Shown piece after piece: positions 21,789-31,964 of a stretch of DNA of 64,000 nucleotides (its first letter is position 1; each line of letters starts with the position of its first letter). Location of the stretch: the NCBI GenBank assembly GCA_033807775.1, contig CM066314.1, forward strand, positions 32,599,001 through 32,663,000, read 5' to 3'. The stretch comes from Saussurea involucrata (Eukaryota; Streptophyta; Magnoliopsida; Asterales; Asteraceae). Below the pieces are notes generated by a model, which searched no databases, was not told the origin of the DNA, and was given only the letters and a program-made list of their open reading frames with translations. The position numbers were made by a program, and so were the translations under genes.

Positions 21789-23896
21789 CTAAGGTTGTAG
21801 AGGAGCATCGATCATAACCTTGTCCGATACCTCATCCTGAAAACTCTCGCTAGCCACCTCCTCTTCGACCTCCTTCTCGTCATCCAAGTCGAGATCTCTC
21901 TCGGTCCCGACTCTCTCATAAAAGAGACGCAACTCATCTGACGCTGAAGCCAAAGGATCCTTGCCCTGCAGGTGACGACGCATAACTGTCGCACGCGCAA
22001 TAAGTCGAGCATAAGAAAAGAAAGACTTATTTTCGTCCTTCAACTCATCAGACTCCTTCTTCAAATTTATCACCTTAGCCTTGATTCCCTCGACTTCCTT
22101 CCTCTTCGCAGTTACGGACTCCTTCATCCCCTCCAGCTTCTCTCTCTGGTCGCGCATCAAAGTCAGAGACTCTTTCAAACGCGAGTTTATCTCGTCTCTT
22201 GTATGACCGAGGGCATCCAATTCGTCCAGAGCATGGTCAAGGCGCACCGACATCGCTTTTTCATGCTCCAAAGTAGTTTTCTCTTTAGCTAACGCTGCAT
22301 CTTCATCTTTGGTAACAGAAGCCGTTGAAACCTCTATATTCGTCGTTTCGGCCTGCAATGCCAGGGAAGCTTGGAACGCCTGAAGAATCATAATATGAGC
22401 GACATTAGTAAACAACAACAACGACAAACGACAAGTCTTGAAAGAAAGACTTACCAAGAATAAGAGTCCAGCTGCATGGAACTCTTTCTTCTCGAAAGAG
22501 AACCCGTCAAAACACTCCCTGAAAGACGGAAGCAAATATTTTTCCAAATGGGGGAACAACTTCGTCTCGTCCAAGACATTGTCGTCCAGAAAACCCGACG
22601 GCAACGTAAAGTTGACCGTCGTTTCCCCCACAGGTCCCTTCTGCGCGCCTTTGCCCCTGTCGGCCGATGAAGGGCCGGATAGGACGACGGGAGACATCGT
22701 CGCCAGTTGCGCAGTATCCACACATTTTGCGCCGGTTGTGTCAAACGCAACCGACGCCTTCGCCTTCCTGGACAAGGCAACCCTCGATGGGTTACCCGTC
22801 TTCAAAGACGGTTCCCTCAGAACGGACACCTTTGTCCTCTTTAAGAGGCCCGACCCGGCTATCGGGACGTCTTTTCTCTTCAGGAATCCCGACCCAGTTG
22901 TCGAAACGTCCTTCTCACTCGCCTCGCGAGCTACTTCGACTTGGGCCATCTTCCTAGCAACAGAAGATGTCGCCTGCGCTTGAGATTCACCTGTACGGTA
23001 AAAGAAAGAAATTAGACGATTCAGAACAGAGAAAGACCAGGTCAAGCGAAAAGAAGACAAAAAAAATACTTACCAATTATCTCTACCTCTGGTTCTTCAC
23101 TCTTCTCTTCCTCCTCAGTCTTCTCAGAGTCCTCTTCTTCTTCTTTCTCCTCTCGACCCAGCCTCACTCTGTCGCTCAAGAAAACAGTGTCATCATCCTC
23201 ATCTATCAAATGACGCGTGACATACGACCGGTCTTCAGTACTAAATTCCAAGAACTTTTCGATCTTAGCCCGAGAAGCATCATCCGGCTCTACCTTATCG
23301 AAATCAATATCTACGCATAAAAAAGAAGATCAGTCGAAAAAACAATCGAGCAACAAAATAACATGAAAACGTACAGTCAAAGGCTCACCCGTCATATTCC
23401 AACCCTCCCTAATCCAGTCACTATCAGTGTCCAGCGTCGACACCCGTACAAATACGTACCTCTTCTTCCATCCACGATCGTTGACCGCAGTATTTAAAAC
23501 CAGGGTACGATCACCCTTGAACCTTGAAAACAAACTATAGCGACGGTACCGGTCATTCTTGACCTTATACGCCGTCAGAAGGCCCCTCACATTCATCGGT
23601 GGATTCCAGTTGGAGGTAAGTCGTTCGATGATCAAGATAACTCGCCAGAACTGGGGCATCAATTGCCCCGGCGAAAGATCAAATTCACACATGAACTCTT
23701 TGACTAAAGGCGAATATGGCCAGTGAAAGCCTATTTAGAACGGGTATTCGTATATAACAACGTACCCCTCGGGACACATTTCCAGTCGAACCTTGCCAAC
23801 CTTGCTTACGGTAATCCCCATGGGAATCCTCGCTAGACTTCTAAAGTCGTCGAGATCTACTTCGTTTTTAATGGTGCTTCTAGGCTCTGTCGACAT
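21789..23896 (-). pseudogene. Antisense spliced gene of B (Transposase_28-like, coiled coil), one nonsense codon
   Basis: The model on the minus strand is exon 1 23896-23389, exon 2 23310-23074, exon 3 22990-22455 and exon 4 22379-21789. The introns are 78, 83 and 75 bp, all GT-AG, in phases 1, 1 and 0. The spliced length is 1872 nt (624 codons), one frame. It starts MSTEPRS, the ATG shared by copies B, C and D; an upstream in-frame ATG (23992) exists here only. Exon 1 has a domain with YEYPF, GQLMPQFWRVI, NPPMN and GWKKRYVFV, resembling plant 'putative gypsy type transposon' proteins (Transposase_28, PF04195). Exon 2 is acidic, exon 3 Ser/Lys-rich, and exon 4 a long coiled coil with an acidic end. 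A TAA near 23733 (AAA in D) breaks this copy. Role unknown. Confidence 0.8.
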
Positions 23897-24097
23897 TGCC
23901 AGTCCCGTTAAATTGATTTGCACTTCTGAAAGGCCCCAGATATCCCAGCTTTTTCTAGGCTTTCTAGCGATAGACTTACGCCGCATACGCAAACTGGAGA
24001 ATCGTATCTTATATGATCTCAGAAAAACTTAAATTAGGTCGAAGATTCTTGCAAGTTTCAATCGAACGGAAATCGCCAAGAAAAGATCCATCATAAT

Positions 24098-24107
24098 CTT
24101 TATTTAA
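24098..24107 (-). promoter_or_regulatory. TATA-like box upstream of the antisense gene of B
   Basis: On the minus strand TTAAATAAAG followed by ATTATGATGGATC, about 205 bp before ATG 23896. D has CATAAATAAAG and C has TATAAATAAAG at the same distance, so the box is conserved in position. Confidence 0.6.
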
Positions 24108-24370
24108 GCAGTCGATCATGTCAGGTCGAGCCCTTTGATGACCGCCGCGCATCCCCGTCCTTTCGCATGACCGCTCGGATCTTCGACACCTGTCCTCGAC
24201 AGCTGGTAAGCATCATCGTACGTCAGTGTGACGTCATAACTTTTCAACTTATCGTTCAGTTAAAGGCGGACCAGTCTAGTTCCAAGGCGATTGAGGTAAT
24301 TTCTAACTCTTGTCTTATTTCCTATGCGTCTGATTGACAAAATTTAAACTCAAATTTTCCATCCTTCTTT

Positions 24371-24388
24371 CAAATTTTGGGGGCAAAC
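24371..24388 (+). other. Polypurine tract of B
   Basis: CAAATTTTGGGGGCAAAC directly precedes the 3' LTR. The identical tract precedes the 3' LTRs of C and D. Confidence 0.8.
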
Positions 24389-25247
24389 TGTTTGGGCAAA
24401 AAATCACATCGCACGACCGCGACCAGAAAAGGTAAGACGCATGTCATGAGTTATACCTTGTATTAAGATAAGGTCCCAACGAAGACCCTAAGAACCATCG
24501 TCGTCCCTCATAAAAGGTAAGTCGAGAGTTCCTTACGACGCTCGACCATAGCGTCGCCCGATCCGCACGACTATTATATAAGGACGTGCGACTTCGACCA
24601 AAGCTAACGTTCACCATGACCGTTTGTTAAGTGTTTAGTGCAGGAGTAAAAGTCATTAAGGAGCAAACGACTATAACCGACGCAGTCATTAAACAACAAG
24701 CGACCGTAACGGACGAAAATCATTATGGATATTCACTCCGGCAACCGTTTCCAGCCGTTGTAGCCGTTGATCAAAGCATTAATGGAGCTAATTAATGACG
24801 TGAAGACTATAAATACCAAGCTAAGCCTTCACATCAAGGACATAAGTTAACATCCGATACACATCAAAGATCCGACGATTAACAACCGAAGCAATATTCA
24901 AGAACACTTGAAGTGAAGAACCATTATTCTAAATATCGCTCTCGACGCACGACAACAGCTTTCGACCAGCAGTTCACACTTTGTATTCACACGACAAACA
25001 CCCGTTTTTACGTTCAAACACTTTTACTTTACATTTCGAAGCATTTCCTTCATTTGTATCGTAATCACTGTACGATCGACACCAGTATCCAAGGACATCG
25101 CCCCTGATTGACGACCATAGTGCAGCGAAGACACCCACTGTCGCCCGTAGGTTTTTTCTTCGTTTGAGGTTTTTCCTGCGTCATCAAATCCCTTGTTTCT
25201 TTATTTTATTTTAAGTTGTCCCTTTGGTGTGATTTTTGGCATTAACA
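24389..25247 (+). repeat. 3' LTR of B
   Basis: 859 bp, TGTTTGGGCA...GGCATTAACA, alpha-1 type. It contains ACTATAAATACC as a core promoter and the block GATTAACAACCGAAGCAATA, which is also present in the 5' LTR of C but absent from the alpha-2 LTRs of D and of the 3' end of C. Confidence 0.92.
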
Positions 25248-25252
25248 GCATC

Positions 25253-25617
25253 CAAGAAGCAGCAGTGCGTCTCTACGTCGGCTGCCGAGGCGGAATACGT
25301 GGCCACCGCGAGCTGCTGTTCTCAGGTAATTTGGATGCGCACACAACTCAAGGATTACGACTTCACATACGTAAAGGTGCCCATCTACTGCGACTCGAAG
25401 AGCGCAATTTCCATATCAAGTAATCCGGTCCAGCACATGAAGACAAAGCACATAGACGTTCGGTATCATTTCATCAAGGATCACGTTGAAAGAGGTAAAG
25501 TCGAACTCTATTTTGTAAGTACAGAACATCAGTTAGCAGACCTGTTTACAAAACCCTTGGACGAAAAACGTTTTAATACTCTAGTGTCCAAGTTGGGTAT
25601 GCTAAATCTGAAAACTT
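25253..25617 (+). pseudogene. RNase H C-terminus of G
   Basis: Continues the frame cut by B: KKQQCVSTSAAEAEYVATAS, then VPIYCDSKSAISISSNPVQH, KHIDVRYHFIKDHV and LADLFTKPLDEKRF, the standard end of copia RNase H. It closes with TAA at 25617-25619. This part has no internal stop. Confidence 0.9.
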
Positions 25618-25875
25618 AATCTGATTATGTACCCGATACAAGTTCCATACATCTACGAGAAACTGTCTTCTCATCATCCGTTGTTCACACTACTGATGAT
25701 TGAGCATACACTTTCTCACAATTGTATTCTACTTGTATTAGTTACACAGTTAGATTGAGTCTCGGTATTTATTAGGTAGATTTCGTTTGTTTTCTTTCCT
25801 TCAATGTGTGTTTCTTTTATTTAATATTGTCGTCTAGTTTAATTTGTTCTATATCTGTGCTTTCACGAGTGTCCA

Positions 25876-26185
25876 TGTGTTCAGGGGGAGCACGAACCAG
25901 TATCAGGTAAGTCTACTCTACTGTTGAGGGGGAGCGTCACACACAATTTTTTTTAACTGCTGAAAAGTTTTTTTGTGTGTGCGGATACTCCCGTGCGCAT
26001 TTCACACTACACGCACATTCTGAGGGGGAGCATATCATTTTATGTTCATCATTTGAGGGGGAGCGACACAAGTTTCTCTTTAAATGTCTAAAAGTTTTTT
26101 GTGTGTGTCGGCCTCTCCATTGCACATTTTTGCACTATCTAATGGGGAACAAAGCATTCCCCATGCTCAAGTTGAGGGGGAGCGA
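25876..26185 (+). repeat. Repeated polypurine-tract-like motifs after pol of G
   Basis: CAGGGGGAGC or GAGGGGGAGC occurs five times (about 25877, 25926, 26022, 26055, 26174). Two of the copies sit in a loosely repeated unit of about 120-130 bp (AGCGACACA...AAAGTTTTTTGTGTGTGTCGG...GCACAT). The true 3' polypurine tract of G is 5 kb away in the unnested element (about 58329). Such tracts could prime extra plus-strand starts. Confidence 0.7.
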
Positions 26186-26232
26186 GAGAAGGTTTTATTT
26201 AAACTCCAAATAGCTCTATTTTTTCTTCCATA

Positions 26233-26370
26233 ACAAAGTGTCCGGACAGGTCTCCGGACACCCATCTATCCGGACAGGTTTCCGGACCGGATGGGTATCC
26301 GGGTAGACCCACCCGGATTACATGGTCCATATAAAGAGCGTCCGGACACCCCACACTCACTTATCCGGAA
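26233..26370 (+). repeat. TCCGG-rich repeat, left part
   Basis: Eight or so GTCCGGACA/TCCGGA motifs in 140 bp. The array resumes after element F (54035-54380), so F landed in or next to it. Confidence 0.7.
26330..26336 (+). promoter_or_regulatory. TATA-like box before the extra ORF of G
   Basis: CCATATAAAGAGCG followed, in unnested coordinates, about 50 bp later by a CT-rich leader (53722-53755). It may be an internal promoter for the extra ORF. Inference only. Confidence 0.35.
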
Positions 26371-26381
26371 ACATCGACAAA

Positions 26382-27086
26382 TGTTGGTGATTATGTAAAG
26401 AAACACAATTATAAACATATATAAGAACGCAGCGGAACAATCACCAAACAGGATCAACGTATTGCCAATATGATTAAACGAAGAATACAAATAACGATAT
26501 ACCTTTGTAGTGTGATTTGTACACTAATCCGGATCCACTTGTGTGCTCTTTAGAAACCAAGTATTCAATGGAGAATACCTCTAGAGTAGTCCACACTACA
26601 CCTCCTTGATCACCACGGGATGCTAGTCCTCCTTAGTAACGGATCTTATAGCTTCGATTAGACAAGAAACAAGCTAGAAGATCAAAACAGAAAAACCATA
26701 GAGAGGCCTAGGGGAGGGGCACCGATTTTGGGAGAGAAGAAGGAGTATTAGGTTAAGCTTAATTAGGTCATTAACGTCTCTATATATTAATGAACCCTAA
26801 AGCTTCCTTGTGCTTCTTAAAGGTTCTCCCTTCTAAATCTTTATGGGCCTAAGATTTAGTTAAACGTAATAGGCTTGTTATTAACTTAAATCCAATACAA
26901 ACCCATTAAGCCAAACTTAATGATTTGTGCCCATCTAATTACCCCACGTTACTTAGGTTATTTATATAATGTAAATACAATAATTACATTATATTAAATG
27001 GTATCTTAGTGTATTGTGTGTGACCCTATAGGCCCACGTGTATCTAGCCATATAATTATCTATTATGACTTGAGCATATTCCAACA
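26382..27086 (-). repeat. 3' LTR of F
   Basis: 705 bp, + strand start TGTTGGTGATTATGTAAAG, end GCATATTCCAACA. On the sense strand GTGGGAGC (polypurine tract) abuts it at 27087. Confidence 0.95.
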
Positions 27087-27942
27087 GCTCCCACTTGCGC
27101 ACGTCATAATGACAAGTAATCATACAAGCAAAGGTTAGCGTCTAGCAACACGCCAATGCCCCTAGAGACACACGAGGCTAGTTTCTTAAACGTCTCATTT
27201 TAAATGGTTTATTAAATCAGTCATCCATTTGTTATAGATACCTTGTTGAATACTAGACATGGATCATATGTCATTCTAATTGTTCAACGATTCTGTTTCT
27301 CGATCTGTTTGTTGAATTAGATTACCAAATTAATCAAGCATCATCTTAATTTCATTTGGGTACGGCCGTACAAACATCTATTCAATTCATCGAGGGGCCC
27401 AGTAGTATCTAACTCCAATACCTGTAGAGGAACAAATCCTATTTTTGACTGCACGTGCCTGTCATGTGCTTCACATCACTCCTGAAGATGATTTTTATAG
27501 CAGCCTTATTCAAGACAGCGTTTAACCATATCAAAGACCGACATTCCACCCATACAAAACCTGCTTGCATCTTAAGTCTAAGGACGAGTGACATAACCAT
27601 TTGCGAGATTCACTGGTGACGCCGATCCATGCAGTGAACTCTCGTAGGTTGGGTCAGTCCAATGTTCATCACCAATGAACAACATGTGAGTTTGGTGGCA
27701 TCATCATTAATATTCATTCACCAATGAATATCACCAATACGCTCATATTTTCCTTAACTCGATGATACTCCCGTATCATCAACTGACAATGGACAATTTA
27801 GAACAAATAATTCATTCATGGATTAAACATGCAAATATAGAACACGGTTGATATAAATGAAAACGATCATACCAAGTACATCAATTCATTGTGAAAATAA
27901 AAACTGTTCAACGTTCCAATTATTCAATTACTAAAAACAGAT
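27087..27942 (-). other. 3' untranslated region of F
   Basis: 856 bp between the RNase H stop and the 3' LTR. No open frame. Near 27660-27750 short repeats of ACCAATGAA/CACCAAT occur. The right edge of the LTR carries the polypurine tract complement GCTCCCAC. Confidence 0.6.
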
Positions 27943-30900
27943 CTACATGAGACTACTAGCTGGTCGAAGTCCAATGTTCCTAGCATGCTTGATATGTTTG
28001 GTACAAGACATTGGTTTCGTAAAGGGATCAGCTAAGTTGTCATCTATGTGAACTTTGAGAAGACGAATATCACCCATCTCGATAGCCTCTCGAATGTAGT
28101 GAGTCTTCCTGCGGAAGTGTCTGGCACCCTTTTGAACTCCAGGTTCGTTGGCTATGATAATGGCACCAGAATTATCGCAGTACATATCCATGGGTCTTTC
28201 AGTATCCAAACAGCCTCCATTGCAGTTTCAGAAGCAACTATGTATTCAGCTTCTGTAGAAGACATCGCAATAGTGCTTTGCTTAGCACTCTTCCAGTCAA
28301 CAGCGCCTCCGTTCATGACGAAAACGTATCCAGTCTGAGATCGAGTGTCATCTCGATCTATTTCGAAACCAGCATCAGTGTAGAAAGTAACACTGAGCTC
28401 TCTTTCTACATCACCACCATAAACAAGGAACATATCTCTAGTATTTCGAAGATACTTCAGTATGTTCTTAACAGCAGTCCAGTGACTCTCTCCTGGATTC
28501 TGTTGGTATCTACTCGTAAGGTTCTGAGAGAACGCTACATCAGGTCTAGTGCACCTCACTGCATACATGATGGATCCCACAGCCGAAGCATAGGGGATTC
28601 CCTTCATCCGCTTCACCTCATCAGGTGTGGAGGGTCCCTGAGTCTTACTCAAGTTTACATTGTGTTGCATTGGAAGACTTCCACGTTTGGAAGCATCCAT
28701 TCTAAACCGTTTTAGAATTTTGTCAATGTACGCACTTTGACTTAAACCAATTAACCTCTTCGATCTATCCCGATAGATCTTGATTCCTTGGATGTACGCC
28801 GCATCGCCTAAATCTTTCATGGCAAAACATTTTCCAAGCCAGGATTTGATATCTTGTAGCATTGGAACGTTGTTCCCCATGAGCAATATGTCATCAACAT
28901 ATAAGATTAGAAAAACGACGATGCTCCCACTAGCTCTCATATACACACATGGCTCATCAAGGTTTTGAGTGAAACCATACGTTTTGATTTCCTCATCCAA
29001 CCTTTTATTCCAACTTCTGGATGCTTGCTTCAGTCCATAAATGGATCTTTGAAGCTTGCATACTTTCTCGGGATGTTTCGGATTCACAAAACCCTCAGGT
29101 TGCACCATGTAAACATCTTCATCAAGGTGACCGTTCAAGAAAGCGGTTTTGACATCCATTTGCCAAATCTCATAGTCATGGTACGCTGCTATGGCTATAA
29201 GAATCCTAATAGCTTTAATGTCAGCAACAGGCGAGAAGGTTTCTTCATAGTCAACCCCGTAGGTTTGAGTGTAACCTTTTGCTACTAGACGAGCTTTATA
29301 TGTGTGTACATTGCCATCCATGTGGGTCTTCTTCTTGAAGATCCACTTGCTTCCGACAGTCTTGCTGTTCGGAGGAAGATCAACCAAGTTCCAGACTTGA
29401 TTGTCTTTCATGGATTGCATTTCAGCATTCATAGCTTCAAGCCATTTATCGGATTCTAGATCCAACAATGCAGCTTGATAGTTAGAGGGTTCACCATGAT
29501 CCCCCAAATTCTGCTCCGCAGCATCGATATAATAACTATATCGTTTAGGTGCTTGAGGTGTCCTTGCGGATCTACGAATGGGAATTACATCATTCTGTGG
29601 TTCAACATCTGCATGTTCAGCCTCAGCGTGATGTTCGCTAGTGTCACCAGGAGGTTGCACATCTTCGCTTTGAATCTCGTCAAGTTCTACTGTGCTCCCA
29701 CTTGCTTCTTGTAAAATGAGACTGTTCTCAAGAAACTCAGCATACCGAGCAACAAATATTTTGTTTTCGGGTGGGTAGTAGAAATAGTAACCCATCGTTT
29801 TCTTTGGGTACCCTACGAAGATACACTTGATAGATCTAGGCTCAAGTTTGTTCGGTGTGTCTCGTTTCACGAGAGCCTCGCAACCCCAGACCTTCAAGTA
29901 AGACAGATTAGGGACTTTCCCGTGCCATATTTCATATGGTGTCTTATCAACCTTCTTGTTCGGAACCATATTGAGTATGCGAGCAGCAAACTCTAGAGCA
30001 CAACCCCAAAAGGACAGTGGCAAAGTAGTTAGACTCATCATGGATCAAACTATGTCTAGCAAAGTTCGATTTCTCCTTTCAGATACACCATTATGTTGTG
30101 GAGTGTATGGAGGAGTGAATTGTGAGACAATCCCACACTTAGTCAGATGGTCTAAAAACTCTTGACTCATGTACTCTCCTCCTCGATCTGATCGGAGAGC
30201 TTTAATAGTCTTGCCGAGTTGATTTTCTACTTCACTTTGAAAGGCTTTGAACGTTTCAAAGGCTTCATGTTTATGTTTAATCAAGTACACATAACCATAG
30301 CGACTGAAATCATCAGTGAAAGTGATGAAGTAGTTAGCACCTTCCCTAGACACAGTTCTAAATGGACCACATACATCAGTATGTATGAGTCCAAGTAGAT
30401 CTTTGGCTCTTTCACCTATATGGGAGAAAGGTTTTCTTGTCATTTTCCCAGATATGCAAGAGAGGCATTTATCAAACGACTCATCATCGGTTGACTTTAG
30501 AAGCCCATCGTGTTGCAGCTTCATAATGCGCTTCTTGCTTATGTGGCAAAGACGGCAGTGCCATAGGTAAGTTGAATCCAAATTCCGTTTGGATTTCTTA
30601 GTGCTATATGTGTATATAGAACTATCGTTTGAAACAAGATTATGCATGTCAATTTCAAAAATATCATCACGAGGAATAGCATTAAAATAAAATATATTAT
30701 CCTTAGAAACTGAAATACCATAATCCGTAAAAACATGGATAAAACCATTTTTCTTAAAACGAGAAAGCGAAACAATACCCCTAGTAATAGTAGGTGCATA
30801 ATGACAATTGTCTAAAACAATAATCAATCCATTAGGGAGGATAAGATCAAAGCTCCCTATAGCTTTAACAGCTGCACGCATTCCATTTCCTACGTATAGG

Positions 30901-30980
30901 TCCAAAGCTCCGTCGTTTAGCTTTCTACTTCCCCTTAGTCCCTGCACATTATTACAAATGTGAGTTCCACAACCGGTGTC
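27943..30980 (-). pseudogene. pol of F: protease, integrase, RT, RNase H (nearly intact)
   Basis: Begins exactly at the catalytic protease codons DTGCGTHIC (30980 downwards). Then come the HHCC finger (LWHCRLCHIS ... CLSCISGK) and the integrase triad HTDVCGPF, RSDRGGEY and SERRNRTLL. One in-frame stop (30045-30047) lies just after the Glu. From there to about 28200 the frame is open: integrase C-terminus, Pro/Glu linker, RT with QMDVKTAFLNG, SIYGLKQAS and YVDD (28890-28901), and RNase H with TDAGFE and STEAEYI. One frameshift near 28205 leads to MYCDNSGAI and LADPFTKP, ending at 27943. It is the best preserved pol in the window, but without gag C-terminus and with two lesions. Confidence 0.92.
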
Positions 30981-31863
30981 TGTTTGGGCAAAAGATCACG
31001 TCGCTCGACTGCGACCAGAACAAGTAAGACGTATGATTAAGGACTATATCTTGTATTAAGATAAGGTCTCGACAAAGACCCAGAACACCATCGTCGTCCC
31101 TCATAAAAGGTAAGTCGAGAGTTCCTTACGACGCTCGACCATAGCGTCGCCCGATCCGCACGACTATTACATAAGGACGTGCGACCTCGACCAAAGCTAA
31201 CGTTCACCATGACCGTTTGTTAAGTGTTTAATGCAGGAGTAAAAGTCATTAAGGAGCAACGACTATAACCGACGCAATCATTAAACAGTCGGCGACCGTA
31301 ACGGACGAAGATCATTACTCCGGCGACCGTTTCCAACCGTTAAGGCCATTAAATGAGCATTTATGGATGAAGCTAAGGACGCGAAGACTATAAATATCAA
31401 GCTCAATCAACATTTCAAGACATCGAATATCCGGCGATTAACAACCGAAGCAATATTCAAGAACACCTGAAGTGAAGAACCATTATTCTAAGTATCGCTC
31501 TCGACGCACGACAACAGCTCTCGGCCAGCAGTTCACACTTTGTATTCACACGACAAACACCTGTTTTATATTTTAAACATTTGTACTTTATATTTCGAAG
31601 CATTTTCTTCATTTGTATTGTAATCACTGTATGATCGACACCAGTATCCAAGGACATCGCCCCTGATTGGCGACCATAGTATAGCGACGACACCCACTGT
31701 CGTCCGCAGGTTTTTTCCTCGTTTGAGGTTTTCCTGCGTCACCAAATCCCTTGTTTCTTTATTTTTATCCTCGTCGCACGTTTCGTCGAAAGATTCTTTC
31801 TTTAGTTGTTTAAGTCCACATCAACCTTAAGTTGTCCCTTTGGTGCGATTTTTGGCATTAACA
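30981..31863 (+). repeat. 5' LTR of C (alpha-1 type)
   Basis: 883 bp, TGTTTGGGCA...GGCATTAACA. TATAAAT at 31389-31395. It shares the GATTAACAACCGAAGCAATA block with B and lacks the AAACAGCAGAGAAAA block of the 3' LTR. Confidence 0.92.
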
Positions 31864-31866
31864 GTT

Positions 31867-31883
31867 TGGCGCCATCCGTGGGA
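31867..31883 (+). other. Primer-binding site of C
   Basis: TGGCGCCATCCGTGGGA, 3 nt after the LTR end. Confidence 0.9.
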
Positions 31884-31964
31884 CTACATCTAGAGAAAAT
31901 CCTCGACGAACGTGCATTCTACTAATAGTTTCTTGGAGTTTCTTCTATTTTTTGTTGCAGGAAA

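Larger units (their letters stand above)
19405..25247 (+). mobile_element. Element B: Tat-like Ty3-gypsy element (alpha), no RT or integrase
   Basis: LTRs begin TGTTTGGGCAAA at 19405 and 24389. The element is flanked by the 5-bp target duplication GCATC (19400-19404 and 25248-25252) and splits the RNase H of G between Ser and Lys codons (WAS/KKQ). The interior holds the gag C-terminus, a protease, a 0.8-kb spacer with a 22-bp palindrome, an antisense spliced gene (21789-23896) and a polypurine tract. There is no RT, RNase H or integrase. A deletion with 3-bp microhomology (GTT) joins the 5' LTR at about 20213 to gag, removing the LTR end, primer-binding site and most of gag, so this copy is immobile. 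Confidence 0.93.

Noticed and set aside
22438..22983. 181-codon + strand frame in element B
   Set aside because: Shadow of exon 3 of the antisense gene, whose minus-strand reading is conserved in C and D.
24389..25247. B and C derived from a single duplicated locus
   Set aside because: They have different flanks, B has its own GCATC duplication, and their antisense genes are clearly diverged.
28048..29714. Series of + strand frames opposite pol of F
   Set aside because: Shadows of the minus-strand copia pol, which has clear RT, integrase and RNase H motifs.
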